DNA of 64,000 nucleotides from UBA4421 sp028228615 (GTDB taxonomy: Bacteria > Pseudomonadota > Gammaproteobacteria > Pseudomonadales > Azotimanducaceae), in assembly GCA_028228615.1 (NCBI GenBank), contig JAOJBS010000010.1:1-64000 (forward strand). Direction: 5' to 3'. Both the position numbers and the translations under genes were made by a program. This document shows, piece after piece, positions 53,446-61,472 of the stretch (position 1 is the stretch's first letter; every line of letters begins with the position of its first letter). The notes beneath the pieces are model-generated. The model saw only the letters and a list, made by a program, of their open reading frames with translations. It ran no database searches and was not told the origin of the DNA.

Positions 53446-55215
53446 TTATGCGGGTTTTACCTCGTCGATACTGCCCCCGAAATCAGCCAAAAGGCCTTTC
53501 ACGGTTTCGTCTTCTTGCAATGACTGCTCTGCAGAAATTTGACGTTCATGGGCCAAGCGAGCGCGGTACACTGAAGGGGTTTCCTCTCGCACGTTACCCA
53601 CTTCAACCGTCAAATTAACTGTTTGATCACACACTTCGCTGAGCCCACGCGCCAGATTAACAACTTGGGCGTCGCTCAATAACATGTCGTGTTGCGCGCT
53701 CAGCAATAACGCAACGTTGGGTAAGGCGAAGGACAGTGGTACCGAATGCTCGGCTATCATCCGCGCGACACCCCCAATAGTGAGGCGCTTTACCAGTTCG
53801 TGCCAATCTATCAGTGCATCGCCAGAGATCGTTACTGGCCAATCGCCTTCTTCTAGATTTTGGTCTACTGCTTGTTTCTTTTCTGGCTCTTTTTCTGGCT
53901 CTTCTTGTGGTTCTTGAGGTTCTTGTGCGGCTTCTGCAGGTGCTGGCGCTAGCTCAGAAGTTTTTTTTTCAGCCACAGGCTGTTCTGGCGTTGCCTCATC
54001 GGCTTGAAGGGTAGCAGCAGCGCCGTCACCCCCACTATTGTTGGTATCTACCGCCGTGGTATCAATACTAGCACCCGTTACCTGCACTGATTCACTGGTC
54101 ATTGCAGCAGCGCTGCTGGTGTCGCCCTCTGAGACGCCCTGCGTATTCGCTCTAGGCGGCACTTTGCTGTCGCCCTGAGGCGCAAATGCCAACATGCGCA
54201 GCAGTGTCATTTCAAAACCGCTGCGTTGATCTGGCACTATCGGCAAGTCGCGCAGACCAACTAACGCGATCTGATAATAAAGTTGCAACTCGTCTGCCGC
54301 AAAATCGCTGGCTTGGGGATTGAGCGCAATATCTACAGCCATGCTATGCAAGGCTTCCAGTAAGCCTTTCAGCACGTCGGCGAAGTCTGCATTGCGCTCA
54401 GCAAGCTCTGCAGTGAGCGCTAGAATCTGCTCAGCAGAGCCGGCACTCAGGGCTTGTAGGAGCGCGGTCACTTCATCGCGACCAACAACACCTAGCATGG
54501 TCACTACATCCCCTTGCAGCAACTTGCCTTGACCAAAGGCAATGGCTTGATCAGTAAGACTGAGGGCGTCGCGCATGCTGCCCTCGGCAGATCTGGCAAT
54601 GACTTCTATTGCAGATGTCTCAAACACCACTTCCTCTGTCGCCAGCACGCCTGCAATGTATTCAGTGATTATTTGCGGTGAAATATTTTTCAGTTGGAAC
54701 TGCAAACACCGGGAAAGCACCGTAACAGGCACTTTTTTGGGGTCGGTAGTCGCCAGAAGAAATTTCACGTGCTCAGGCGGTTCTTCTAACGTTTTCAGTA
54801 ACGCATTAAAACTCGCCATGGACAGCATGTGAACTTCGTCAATAAGATAAACTTTGTAGCGCCCGCGCGCAGGCATGTACTGGGCGTTTTCTAGCAGCTC
54901 CCGAGTGTCGTCCACACCTGTGCGTGAAGCGGCATCTACCTCGATCAAATCTATAAAGCGGTTTTCTTTCACCTCAAGGCAAATTGAACATTCGCCGCAA
55001 GGCGTGGAACTGACGCCCGTTTCGCAATTAAGGCTCTTCGCCAGAATTCTGGCTATGGTGGTTTTGCCCACACCCCGCGTACCCGTGAACAGGTAGGCAT
55101 GGTGCAAGCGACCATTGTCCAAGGCATGACTCAGCGCTCGCACAACGTGCTCTTGCCCAACCAAGGCATCAAAACCGCTGGGACGTAATTTTCTAGCTAG
55201 AACTTCATAACTCAT
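53446..55215 (-). CDS. dnaX: DNA polymerase III tau/gamma subunit
   Basis: The 589-residue clamp-loader subunit: MSYEVLARKLRPSGFDALVGQ, Walker A LFTGTRGVGKTTIARILA, the zinc-binding Cys set (CGECSICLEV), LIDEVHMLS and LATTDPKKVPVTVLSRCLQ. Domain III is followed by a low-complexity linker (about residues 355-460, with Glu-Pro-Gln repeats) and the tau-specific C-terminal domain. A run of nine A codes for Lys417-Lys418. Shifting one base there gives two residues and a stop, predicting a gamma-like product of about 420 residues. E. coli makes the corresponding short form of 431 residues. Confidence 0.96.
   Translation of the reverse strand: MSYEVLARKLRPSGFDALVGQEHVVRALSHALDNGRLHHAYLFTGTRGVGKTTIARILAKSLNCETGVSSTPCGECSICLEVKENRFIDLIEVDAASRTGVDDTRELLENAQYMPARGRYKVYLIDEVHMLSMASFNALLKTLEEPPEHVKFLLATTDPKKVPVTVLSRCLQFQLKNISPQIITEYIAGVLATEEVVFETSAIEVIARSAEGSMRDALSLTDQAIAFGQGKLLQGDVVTMLGVVGRDEVTALLQALSAGSAEQILALTAELAERNADFADVLKGLLEALHSMAVDIALNPQASDFAADELQLYYQIALVGLRDLPIVPDQRSGFEMTLLRMLAFAPQGDSKVPPRANTQGVSEGDTSSAAAMTSESVQVTGASIDTTAVDTNNSGGDGAAATLQADEATPEQPVAEKKTSELAPAPAEAAQEPQEPQEEPEKEPEKKQAVDQNLEEGDWPVTISGDALIDWHELVKRLTIGGVARMIAEHSVPLSFALPNVALLLSAQHDMLLSDAQVVNLARGLSEVCDQTVNLTVEVGNVREETPSVYRARLAHERQISAEQSLQEDETVKGLLADFGGSIDEVKPA
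53961..53969 (-). promoter_or_regulatory. dnaX: nine-A slippage site in dnaX
   Basis: The coding strand has G followed by nine A (G at 53970). The zero frame reads GAA AAA AAA ACT. In the -1 frame, or after an extra A in the mRNA, it reads AAC TTC TGA and stops. CTTCTG directly after the run can pair with CAGAAG 18 bases further on. Nine-A slippage is the known route to gamma in Thermus, and -1 ribosomal frameshifting at an A-rich heptamer in E. coli. Confidence 0.65.
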
Positions 55216-55269
55216 GACGGGTATCCTACCAGCCTACTGGCTCAGGCTCTAAACAACTTGCACAAGATA

Positions 55270-55998
55270 ATGACAATAAATGATCTTTTTCAGCGCTCAG
55301 ATTTCTTAATCATTGGGCATCGCGGTGCCGCCGGGTTGGCACCCGAGAATACGATAGCCAGCTTTCGCCTAGCCATTGAACTGGGTTGTCCCATGTTAGA
55401 GCTAGACGTACAGCGCATTTATAGTGAAGACGGCACCCCAAGGTTAGTTGTATTTCACGACGACAAGTTAGACCGGACCACTAACGCCAAAGGCTTAATC
55501 ACGGATTACAGCGTTGAGGCGCTTGAGAACGTGCGCTGCGCCGATGACCTGGCTATTCCAATGCTTGAGGACGTCTTTACGTTGTTAGCTGAACATCTAG
55601 ATGTAGGCTTGAATATTGAGCTTAAGAGCAAAGGGACTGCCGCTTTGGTGGCCCAGACAATACAGGCAAACCCACACATACCCGTTTTAGTGTCTTCATT
55701 TCACCACGATGAATTGGCGCGATTTAGAAAGGTGGATAAGGCCACGCCTGTGGCACCGCTGTTTGCTCGGTGGCGCAAAGACATGCGTGACCTTGCCAAT
55801 AATCTTGACGCGGTAGCCATCAATATTGCGGCTACCTCCCTTACTGCTACGCGCATGCAGACCTTGCTTGAGAGCAAGTTACCGATCTTCGCCTATACGG
55901 TAAACACCCCCAGTAAAGCCGACAAGTTACAGCAGCTGGGGCTCAAGGGCATATTCACTGATCGGCCAGACAAGTTTGAAAAATACTTATTAAGCTAG
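55270..55998 (+). CDS. glycerophosphodiester phosphodiesterase
   Basis: A TIM-barrel GDPD of about 242 residues: IIGHRGAAGLAPENTIASF (catalytic His and first Glu region), LELDVQRIYSEDGTPRLVVFHDDKLDRTT (metal Glu-x-Asp and second catalytic His), LNIELKSKG and the end LKGIFTDRPD. No signal peptide, so it is cytoplasmic like UgpQ. I prefer ATG 55270 to the in-frame TTG 55258. It is divergent from dnaX, with about 50 bases between the two starts. Confidence 0.92.
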   Translation: MTINDLFQRSDFLIIGHRGAAGLAPENTIASFRLAIELGCPMLELDVQRIYSEDGTPRLVVFHDDKLDRTTNAKGLITDYSVEALENVRCADDLAIPMLEDVFTLLAEHLDVGLNIELKSKGTAALVAQTIQANPHIPVLVSSFHHDELARFRKVDKATPVAPLFARWRKDMRDLANNLDAVAINIAATSLTATRMQTLLESKLPIFAYTVNTPSKADKLQQLGLKGIFTDRPDKFEKYLLS

Positions 55999-56038
55999 AT
56001 TAGGTGCTTATCTCAAAGTATTGATTTATTAGTATTTA

Positions 56039-57088
56039 TTATTCTAGCTTCCGCAACTCTTTGTGCAAATAAAACTGCTTAGATGTGACAAAGGATTCCA
56101 ACCGGCGCAGCCGAGTTTCTAATTCTTTGCTCTGAAATCGAGCCTTGCGCAATGTCACTTCTGGTGCGACGTTAGTCGCCCTAGACCTTGCACCGCTACC
56201 GTCTTCATTGCGCCTGCCCGTATGTTCGGAGCGACTTCCACCCGCCTTATCCCCCGCAGAACCAGCATCGGTTTGCGCGTCCGCATCCTGCGAGTTAAGC
56301 CACGTACTAGGCAGCCTGAATCCTTTGCGGCGCATTTTTCTTAGCTGAGCCTTGCTCCAACCGTAGCCTTCGCTGCCGTATTGACCCGCAAACTCCGAGG
56401 CACGCGCTAGACCGCGCATTGCGCGACGCTCCCGCTTACGCTGCTTGCGCCTTTGTCGCCGGCTTAGATCACCAGAGCCTAGGCGGTCGTCACGTTTATC
56501 GAGCATGAAATAGCATATCCAGTAGGCTGGAAATGCCACTTGGGGGACAAAAATGAGGCCAGTGACCGCTAGCATTCTCACTGTGAAGGTATCCATTGCG
56601 AAATAGCGCGCTAGCGCCGCGCAAACCCCGGCAATACGCTTGTGATGGTCTAGGTAAAGTTGGGCGGCATCATGTTCGCGCAGCGAGTCAGCAAATTCCT
56701 GCTCAGAAGCAAAGTGTTCCTCGGCAGAACCTGCGTAAGAATTATCCATTTGTTCCTCCAACGTCGCAGTTGGCCGGCCTCGGGCCTGACTTCTTATACG
56801 TTCAGCCGCGTCCTTAATCAGCGGAATGGCACTGTTGAGCGCATCAGCTGAGCGCGCACTGGCCAGCTCTTTCATAGCGCGATTGAAAGAGGACTCCTCT
56901 TCAGTGTTGTCGAATTTATCTTCACTAGATTGACCCGCGTCTGTACTTGCGTGGTCGCTCTCCTCGCCACTCTGCGCTTCATTCAGATGCTCGGGGGTAG
57001 ACCCTTTGGAACTAGGACCTTTTGTATCTTTCCGATCGGCTTTGTCTTTTTGTGCATCTGTATCTGTGTCTTTATCTTTATCGGTCAT
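56039..57088 (-). CDS. pspC: PspC-domain protein with long charged extensions
   Basis: A 349-residue protein; typical PspC is about 120. Residues 1-120 are highly charged and repetitive (DKDKDTDTDAQKDKADRKD). The PspC domain at about 140-195 has LYLDHHKRIAGVCAALARYF and a membrane span (MLAVTGLIFVPQVAFPAYWI). A basic region (RRQRRKQRKRERRA) and a C-terminal coiled coil (KARFQSKELETRLRRLESFV) follow. The tail resembles the end of usual PspC proteins. It lies 126 bases after pspB and likely belongs to the same regulon. Confidence 0.85.
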   Translation of the reverse strand: MTDKDKDTDTDAQKDKADRKDTKGPSSKGSTPEHLNEAQSGEESDHASTDAGQSSEDKFDNTEEESSFNRAMKELASARSADALNSAIPLIKDAAERIRSQARGRPTATLEEQMDNSYAGSAEEHFASEQEFADSLREHDAAQLYLDHHKRIAGVCAALARYFAMDTFTVRMLAVTGLIFVPQVAFPAYWICYFMLDKRDDRLGSGDLSRRQRRKQRKRERRAMRGLARASEFAGQYGSEGYGWSKAQLRKMRRKGFRLPSTWLNSQDADAQTDAGSAGDKAGGSRSEHTGRRNEDGSGARSRATNVAPEVTLRKARFQSKELETRLRRLESFVTSKQFYLHKELRKLE

Positions 57089-57214
57089 CAGAACCTCGTA
57101 TCTATTGTGCCAAATCCACCTCGCCCTACCGGCTAAATCTCTGCCCTGCTGGTCGCGCTACTCACTTAGTGCTACCTAGCTCGCACTAATTGGACAGCTA
57201 TTCATACAGCACGC

Positions 57215-57454
57215 TCAAACTTCACCGCGACGCCAATCTGGGGTCTGCTCGTCGAGTATGGCTTCAAGGGATTCAATGCGCTCTTGCATACGCTCAGTTT
57301 GCTGCGTGAGCAGCAGCAATTCCTCGCGTTCACTCTCAGACAGCGAATTTATGCGCTTCTCCTTGCCCCGGTAGTGCATGGTCACCCATATAGGCAACAC
57401 AACAAGCACGAACAGTATGGTCGGGACCATAAACGCGATCACTATGCCTTCCAT
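57215..57454 (-). CDS. pspB: phage shock protein B
   Basis: The 79-residue protein has one N-terminal membrane span (IVIAFMVPTILFVLVVLPIW) and a cytoplasmic helix with the leucine-zipper-like LLLLTQQTERMQERIESLEAIL, ending in DWRRGEV as in other PspB. With PspC it senses envelope stress and relieves PspA inhibition of PspF. It is 13 bases after pspA. Confidence 0.94.
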   Translation of the reverse strand: MEGIVIAFMVPTILFVLVVLPIWVTMHYRGKEKRINSLSESEREELLLLTQQTERMQERIESLEAILDEQTPDWRRGEV

Positions 57455-57467
57455 AATCTACCCCTTG

Positions 57468-58244
57468 CTATTGCTTGTCGCTGCTAGAGGAACCCTGCTT
57501 ACTTTCAGCCTCAGCGTCCCCTGCTGGAGATACGACAGGCTTCTTGCTGGCATTATCTTCGGCAGCTTTAGCGCTTTGTGGTGCCCGCCCGCCCGACAAC
57601 CGAGATTTCAGATCATTGAGCAGAACCTCAACGTCATCACCGGTCTCTAATGCGCAAATCTCATCAGAAAGCGACTTCTGACCGAGGTCATAGGCCTCGA
57701 TAAGCCCCTCAAGGTCGTCCATTTTTCGCTCATACAATTCAAATTGCTGAATCGCGTCATCTACGCCACTCTCGTGAAGTTTCTTACGCGTACCCAGCCG
57801 TGAATGCGCCGCCTGACCGCGCAGAACGATGGCGTTTTGGCGAGCTTTGGCATCAATAATCTTCTCTTGCAGGGTGCCAATGTCCGAATCTAGCTTATGC
57901 AGCGTGTCATCTAGCAGTGCCACCTCCTTTGTCAGGGAATCTGTGAGCGCTTGCCCACGACTGCCTTCAAGTAACGCGCCTTTAGCCAAATCGTCGCGAC
58001 CATTGCGCACAGCTACCTCTGCCTTGCGCTCCCACTCATGGGCATCAGCGCGCTGCCACTCAAGCCGCCGCAGCAACTCTTTACGGTCGGCAATAATCCT
58101 CACTGATGTGCTACGCACTTCAACCAAAGCCTCTTCCATTTCTTGGACAATAAGGCGCACCATCTTTTCTGGGTCCTCGGCCTTATCCAAAATTGCATTA
58201 ATGTTGGAATTCACAATATCTGTTATTCGGGAAAAAATACTCAT
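57468..58244 (-). CDS. pspA: phage shock protein A
   Basis: The 258-residue coiled-coil protein begins MSIFSRITDIVNSNINAILD with an amphipathic membrane-binding helix, then EDPEKMVRLIVQEMEEALVE and long helices typical of PspA/IM30. The C-terminus is extended by a polar, Ser/Lys-rich tail of about 35 residues beyond E. coli PspA. It binds and inhibits PspF, and stabilises damaged inner membrane. A sigma-54-type promoter candidate lies upstream. Confidence 0.95.
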   Translation of the reverse strand: MSIFSRITDIVNSNINAILDKAEDPEKMVRLIVQEMEEALVEVRSTSVRIIADRKELLRRLEWQRADAHEWERKAEVAVRNGRDDLAKGALLEGSRGQALTDSLTKEVALLDDTLHKLDSDIGTLQEKIIDAKARQNAIVLRGQAAHSRLGTRKKLHESGVDDAIQQFELYERKMDDLEGLIEAYDLGQKSLSDEICALETGDDVEVLLNDLKSRLSGGRAPQSAKAAEDNASKKPVVSPAGDAEAESKQGSSSSDKQ

Positions 58245-58337
58245 CGCTATTCGCCTCCACTACCTTCAATACAGCGCTCTAACTGACAGCGCCTGATTCA
58301 ATCACTTTTACCAATTTTGCTTAAACACCTTACGTCC

Positions 58338-58382
58338 ACCGGCGGCTGCCTCATCATGTTCTGTTTAAGAACAACCGCCGGT
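58338..58382. promoter_or_regulatory. nested inverted repeat in the pspA leader
   Basis: ACCGGCGG (58338-58345) pairs perfectly with CCGCCGGT (58375-58382). Inside it GTTCT (58358-58362) pairs with AGAAC (58368-58372). If transcription of pspA starts at the sigma-54 candidate, this is a structured 5' leader. It could also be a terminator-like insulator or protein site. Confidence 0.5.
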
Positions 58383-58441
58383 CTCAATTAAGCGCTCATA
58401 CATCCTTAGTTGGTTATATATTTACAGAATCCATGCCAACA

Positions 58442-58460
58442 ATTGCAAAACGGTAACCTC
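58442..58460 (-). promoter_or_regulatory. candidate sigma-54 (-24/-12) promoter for pspA
   Basis: The minus strand reads GAGGTTACCGTTTTGCAAT. GG and GC are separated by exactly 10 bases, and the -12 element TTTGCA is excellent, while the -24 side (GGTTA) is a weak match to TGGCA. PspF next door is the sigma-54 activator of pspA in E. coli. A second, weaker GG-N10-GC (AGGATGTATGAGCGCT, 58391-58405) is the alternative. Confidence 0.5.
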
Positions 58461-58521
58461 ATGAAATTTATAAGCTTTTTTACAGGCGGCAAAAATGGAG
58501 GGAATGTACTTGGTGAACTTA

Positions 58522-58534
58522 ACCAACTGTTGGT
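58522..58534. promoter_or_regulatory. palindrome near pspF, possible PspF enhancer site
   Basis: ACCAAC, T, GTTGGT is a perfect 13-bp inverted repeat 9 bases before pspF and about 60 bases upstream of the sigma-54 candidate, a usual enhancer distance. The half-site GTTGGT also occurs at 58409-58414. PspF could bind here to activate pspA and repress itself. Confidence 0.4.
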
Positions 58535-58543
58535 CAAATTATT

Positions 58544-59581
58544 ATGCGCAATGAAGCCGATCGCTTACTGGGCGAGTCCCCCGTATTTCTGCAAGTGCTG
58601 GAAGATGTCTCCCGCGCAGCCACGTTGAATAAACCCGTGCTCATTGTCGGAGAGCGAGGCACAGGCAAAGAAGGCATTGCTTCGAGGCTGCATTATTTAT
58701 CCCCCCGATGGGGGCAGGAATTTATCAAACTCAACTGCGCTGGCATCGCCGAATCGCTGTTAGAAAACGAGCTATTCGGTCATGAACCCGGCGCGTTTAC
58801 CGGTGCGACAAAAATCCATCAAGGACGCTTTGAACGTGCCCACAACGGCACCCTTTTTCTGGACGAACTCGCCAATACCTCACTGGCAACTCAGGAGAAA
58901 ATTCTGCGCGTTATTGAGTACGGGGAATTCGAGCGAGTTGGTGGTAATAAAACCATCACCTGCAACGTGAGATTGGTCGCGGCGACCAATGAAGACCTGC
59001 CATTGCTCGCTGAACAAGGCAAGTTTCGCGCCGACCTTTTAGACCGCCTAGCCTTTGATGTGGTAACCCTGCCACCATTACGCGAGCGGGCCAGCGACAT
59101 ACTGATACTTGCCGAGTACTTCGGCCTGAATATGGCAAAAGAGTTAGACCGTGACTATTTTCCCGGCTTCAGCGCCAAGGCCGAAGCTGAGTTGCAAGCC
59201 TATGCATGGCCGGGCAATGCCAGAGAATTAAAAAACGTTGTAGAGCGCGCCGTCTACAAGTCGGAGCCAGAGTCACTGATAGACGGTATAGCCTTAGACC
59301 CCTTCGACTCGCCTTTTCGTCCAAACGCTCACGCCAGCGAAAAACCCACAGGTGCGAGCACTCAACGGCTCGCACAATTTCCATTAGACCTGAAACAACA
59401 CTTGAGAGAGCAAGAGGTAGAGATTATCACCGCAGCCTTGACCAAGGCCAAACACAATCAGCGACATGCAGCCAAACTTTTACAACTGACCTATCACCAA
59501 TTAAGAGGCTATTTGCGCAAATATGATCTCGTCTCAACCACCGAGTTAGACGAAAACCCAAAAGACTTGGAAGAAGTTTAA
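58544..59581 (+). CDS. pspF: sigma-54-dependent activator PspF
   Basis: A 345-residue enhancer-binding protein without a regulatory N-domain, as in E. coli PspF. LLGESPVFLQVLEDVS opens it, followed by Walker A GERGTGKE (residues 36-43), the sigma-54 contact loop GAFTGA, LFLDELANTSLATQEKILRV, RADLLDRLAFDVVTLPPLRER and WPGNARELKNVVERAVYKSE. The Fis-type helix-turn-helix is at the end (NQRHAAKLLQLTYHQLRGYL). It is divergent from pspA, the conserved order. Confidence 0.96.
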   Translation: MRNEADRLLGESPVFLQVLEDVSRAATLNKPVLIVGERGTGKEGIASRLHYLSPRWGQEFIKLNCAGIAESLLENELFGHEPGAFTGATKIHQGRFERAHNGTLFLDELANTSLATQEKILRVIEYGEFERVGGNKTITCNVRLVAATNEDLPLLAEQGKFRADLLDRLAFDVVTLPPLRERASDILILAEYFGLNMAKELDRDYFPGFSAKAEAELQAYAWPGNARELKNVVERAVYKSEPESLIDGIALDPFDSPFRPNAHASEKPTGASTQRLAQFPLDLKQHLREQEVEIITAALTKAKHNQRHAAKLLQLTYHQLRGYLRKYDLVSTTELDENPKDLEEV

Positions 59582-59600
59582 GAATAATTGCATCAGTACA

Positions 59601-59631
59601 TCGACAAGTACCCATAGGTTCGAGTTACAAT
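59601..59631 (+). promoter_or_regulatory. candidate promoter for tRNA-Ser
   Basis: TCGACA (59601-59606) and TACAAT (59626-59631) are separated by 19 bases. The -10 is good, the spacing long. A GC-rich stretch (GCGCGCACC) follows, as in stringently controlled tRNA promoters. Confidence 0.4.
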
Positions 59632-59640
59632 GCGCGCACC

Positions 59641-59731
59641 GGAGAGGTGGCCGAGCGGCTGAAGGCGCTCCCCTGCTAAGGGAGTATAGGTTAATCCCCT
59701 ATCGAGGGTTCGAATCCCTCTCTCTCCGCCA
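59641..59731 (+). tRNA. tRNA-Ser (anticodon GCU)
   Basis: A 91-base class II tRNA with the encoded CCA end. The acceptor stem is GGAGAGG with TCTCTCC (last pair G-U). The D-arm is GCCGAGCGGC-like and the anticodon stem CTCCC/GGGAG encloses the loop CTGCTAA with anticodon GCT at 59675-59677. The long variable arm runs from TATAGG to CCTATC, and the T-arm is GAGGGTTCGAATCCCTC. It reads AGC and AGU codons. It is not tRNA-Sec, which would carry UCA. Confidence 0.97.
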
Positions 59732-59747
59732 TATCTGTCTATAAAAT

Positions 59748-59770
59748 CGGGGCCTTCAGACCCCTTTTTT
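59748..59770 (+). terminator. rho-independent terminator of tRNA-Ser
   Basis: GGGG (59749-59752), loop CCTTCAGA and CCCC (59761-59764) are followed by six T. It starts 17 bases after the tRNA. Confidence 0.75.
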
Positions 59771-60190
59771 GTGGGGGGATGAAAAGAATAGGATGCGGGT
59801 CTTATTACGACCTCAAACAATTAGAGGGTTCGTGAAGAGCAGCGCGCCTTGAGATTTGACTCGAGAAAGCGCCCACCCCTGCTCCTGGAATTTAGGCCTA
59901 CTCCATCTTATCCGTATAACGCACGCCGCGGAGTCTCAGCTCCTGGGTATCAGCGTGGAGGCTCTTTAGATAGCTTGGGGACGCCTCGGGATTGGTTGAA
60001 TGCCTATAGGTTGCAGCGTCGAAACCCGCCCGGCTCACCGCGACCATTAATCGCTGGGTATAATCACCCTCTCTCTGAGCCAAAACGCTATTGCGCTAAT
60101 ACCTCGGACCCACGAATATTGTTTTTTAGTTTTCCCTGATGCCGACAAAGCACCCATCCACTTACAACCAATCTCCCCTCGCCGCAGAGA
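59771..60190. other. intergenic stretch after tRNA-Ser
   Basis: About 420 bases. Frames exist on both strands (59849-60139 plus, 59898-60083 minus), but neither has a ribosome binding site or recognisable motif. A 9-base copy of the tRNA T-arm (GAGGGTTCG) at 59824-59832 is too short to count as an attachment site. No integrase is present. Nothing else seen. Confidence 0.45.
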
Positions 60191-61024
60191 TCACTTCAAC
60201 CGCACCTGAGGCTGGCATTGCGAGCACAGATAGAGACGCCTTGACCCCACTTCAATGCGCTCAATTGCTTTCGCGCAGCGATAGCAAGCCTCTCCTTGAC
60301 GGTCGAAAACGACAAAGCGATAACGACTCCTTGTAAAGCCGTCTCGTTTCAGCGCGGCGACCCGTGCGGGACTATTCGTGATTCCGGCAGTGGCCAGCGA
60401 CTGACGTGTTAGATCCAATGTTGCCCGAGACAACGCGCCAAGTTGAGCGCGAGTAAGATCGCAAGGTCGATCAGATGGGTGTAGTCCTGCCGCGTGGAGG
60501 ATCTCCGAGCGCAAATAATTGCCTATACCGGCTACAAAGGACTGGTCTAAATAGAGGGCTGCTAGGGACCGTCTACAGAATTGCTTAGACATCAATTGAT
60601 CTAGCACATCACGCCAAACCACACCCTCATCTAGAGCATCCGGGCCTAACTTCGCGAGGTATTTTTGTAGCGGCAATTGCTCAGGGGTCAGCACTTCTAT
60701 GTCCGAGGCACTGTAAAGAAGCGCACTGTGGGTGTCAGTGTGAATTGCTACGCGCAATGTTCTGCCGGTGACTGGCTGCTTATCGCGCTTCACCACGTAC
60801 CACCGCCCGTATAACTGGTTATGGCTATAGAGGGTCAACTCATTGCTAAAGTGGGTCAGCATGGCTTTACCGCGACTGCTTACGTCCATAACCGTCTCGC
60901 CGCTAAGCGCGTTGTTAAAACGTTGTAGGTGAGGCTGTGAGAACGTCACACTGCGGGTCTCTTTACCATTTAGAACTTTGCCAATACGCAGCGCAGCGCG
61001 CCTAATCTCTGGTCCTTCCGGCAT
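60191..61024 (-). CDS. nei: endonuclease VIII (Nei-type DNA glycosylase/AP lyase)
   Basis: A 277-residue Fpg/Nei family enzyme. It begins MPEGPEIRRAALRIGKVL, with catalytic Pro2 and Glu3 after Met removal. It contains the helix-two-turn-helix FVAGIGNYLRSEILHAAGLHP and ends with a zinc finger with four Cys (CYRCAKAIERIEVGSRRLYL then CSQC). Lys in SRGKAML is the conserved beta-lyase helper. ATG 61024 is chosen since the N-terminal Pro must follow Met; a longer reading from 61075 is excluded by mechanism. It excises oxidised pyrimidines. Confidence 0.93.
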   Translation of the reverse strand: MPEGPEIRRAALRIGKVLNGKETRSVTFSQPHLQRFNNALSGETVMDVSSRGKAMLTHFSNELTLYSHNQLYGRWYVVKRDKQPVTGRTLRVAIHTDTHSALLYSASDIEVLTPEQLPLQKYLAKLGPDALDEGVVWRDVLDQLMSKQFCRRSLAALYLDQSFVAGIGNYLRSEILHAAGLHPSDRPCDLTRAQLGALSRATLDLTRQSLATAGITNSPARVAALKRDGFTRSRYRFVVFDRQGEACYRCAKAIERIEVGSRRLYLCSQCQPQVRLK

Positions 61025-61472
61025 GCTCTTCCACCCTTTTTTATTGTATTGTGCTTTGCGCGACGACAAGCGCAAGCCCTAGACTTCGCAGCATTGTCAG
61101 AGAAGTTTTTGCGTTGCCACTAACCTATCCTGCTCTCTTCGCTGTTAGGCAAAGCCAAATCGAAAAATCTTATGCCATCGCCCGAACAACCAACCTTGAA
61201 CTTGCGAACTGACTGCTTTGTGGCCCTAGTTGAACACGACTTTTGTCTACTCTTTGTGAAGCGGGCACTGTGAAGCGCAGACTGGGAAGCGAATAACGTA
61301 AAGCGGACAACGTGAATCAGATACCAGAAAACCTGCAGGCAGAGTGGAACAAGTGTGCTGAGCGCGAGAAATCTCGCTCCTATTTATTGCAGCGGTTGCA
61401 CCGGTTTGCAGCGGTGATGCAATTGATAGGGGATTGCGCCATGCTTATAGCTTTGCCGCAAAGGGAACATCA
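61025..61472. other. divergent intergenic region between nei and the HtaA gene
   Basis: About 450 bases without a supported gene, apart from the 14-bp repeat listed separately. It should contain promoters for both neighbours; none is clear. AAGGGA at 61460-61465 is the ribosome binding site for the HtaA-domain gene. Confidence 0.45.
61256..61319. repeat. degenerate 14-bp tandem repeat, about 4.5 copies
   Basis: GTGAAGCGGGCACT, GTGAAGCGCAGACT, GGGAAGCGAATAAC and GTAAAGCGGACAAC follow in register, then the partial GTGAATCA. The shared core is G-x-(A/G)AAGCG. The array lies upstream of the HtaA-domain gene. Confidence 0.7.

Noticed and set aside
59593..59820. Minus-strand frame reading GERGIRTLDRGLTYTPLAGE
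   Set aside because: This is the antisense of tRNA-Ser; the same spurious peptide appears in many genome annotations. It has no independent support.
59641..59832. Possible integration site at tRNA-Ser with a downstream copy of GAGGGTTCG
   Set aside because: Only 9 bases match, no integrase or mobile genes follow, and the next genes (nei, katG) are core.
59849..60139. Plus-strand 96-codon frame after the tRNA terminator
   Set aside because: Starts at TTG with no ribosome binding site; Pro/Arg-rich sequence without fold-like pattern; antisense frame equally open.
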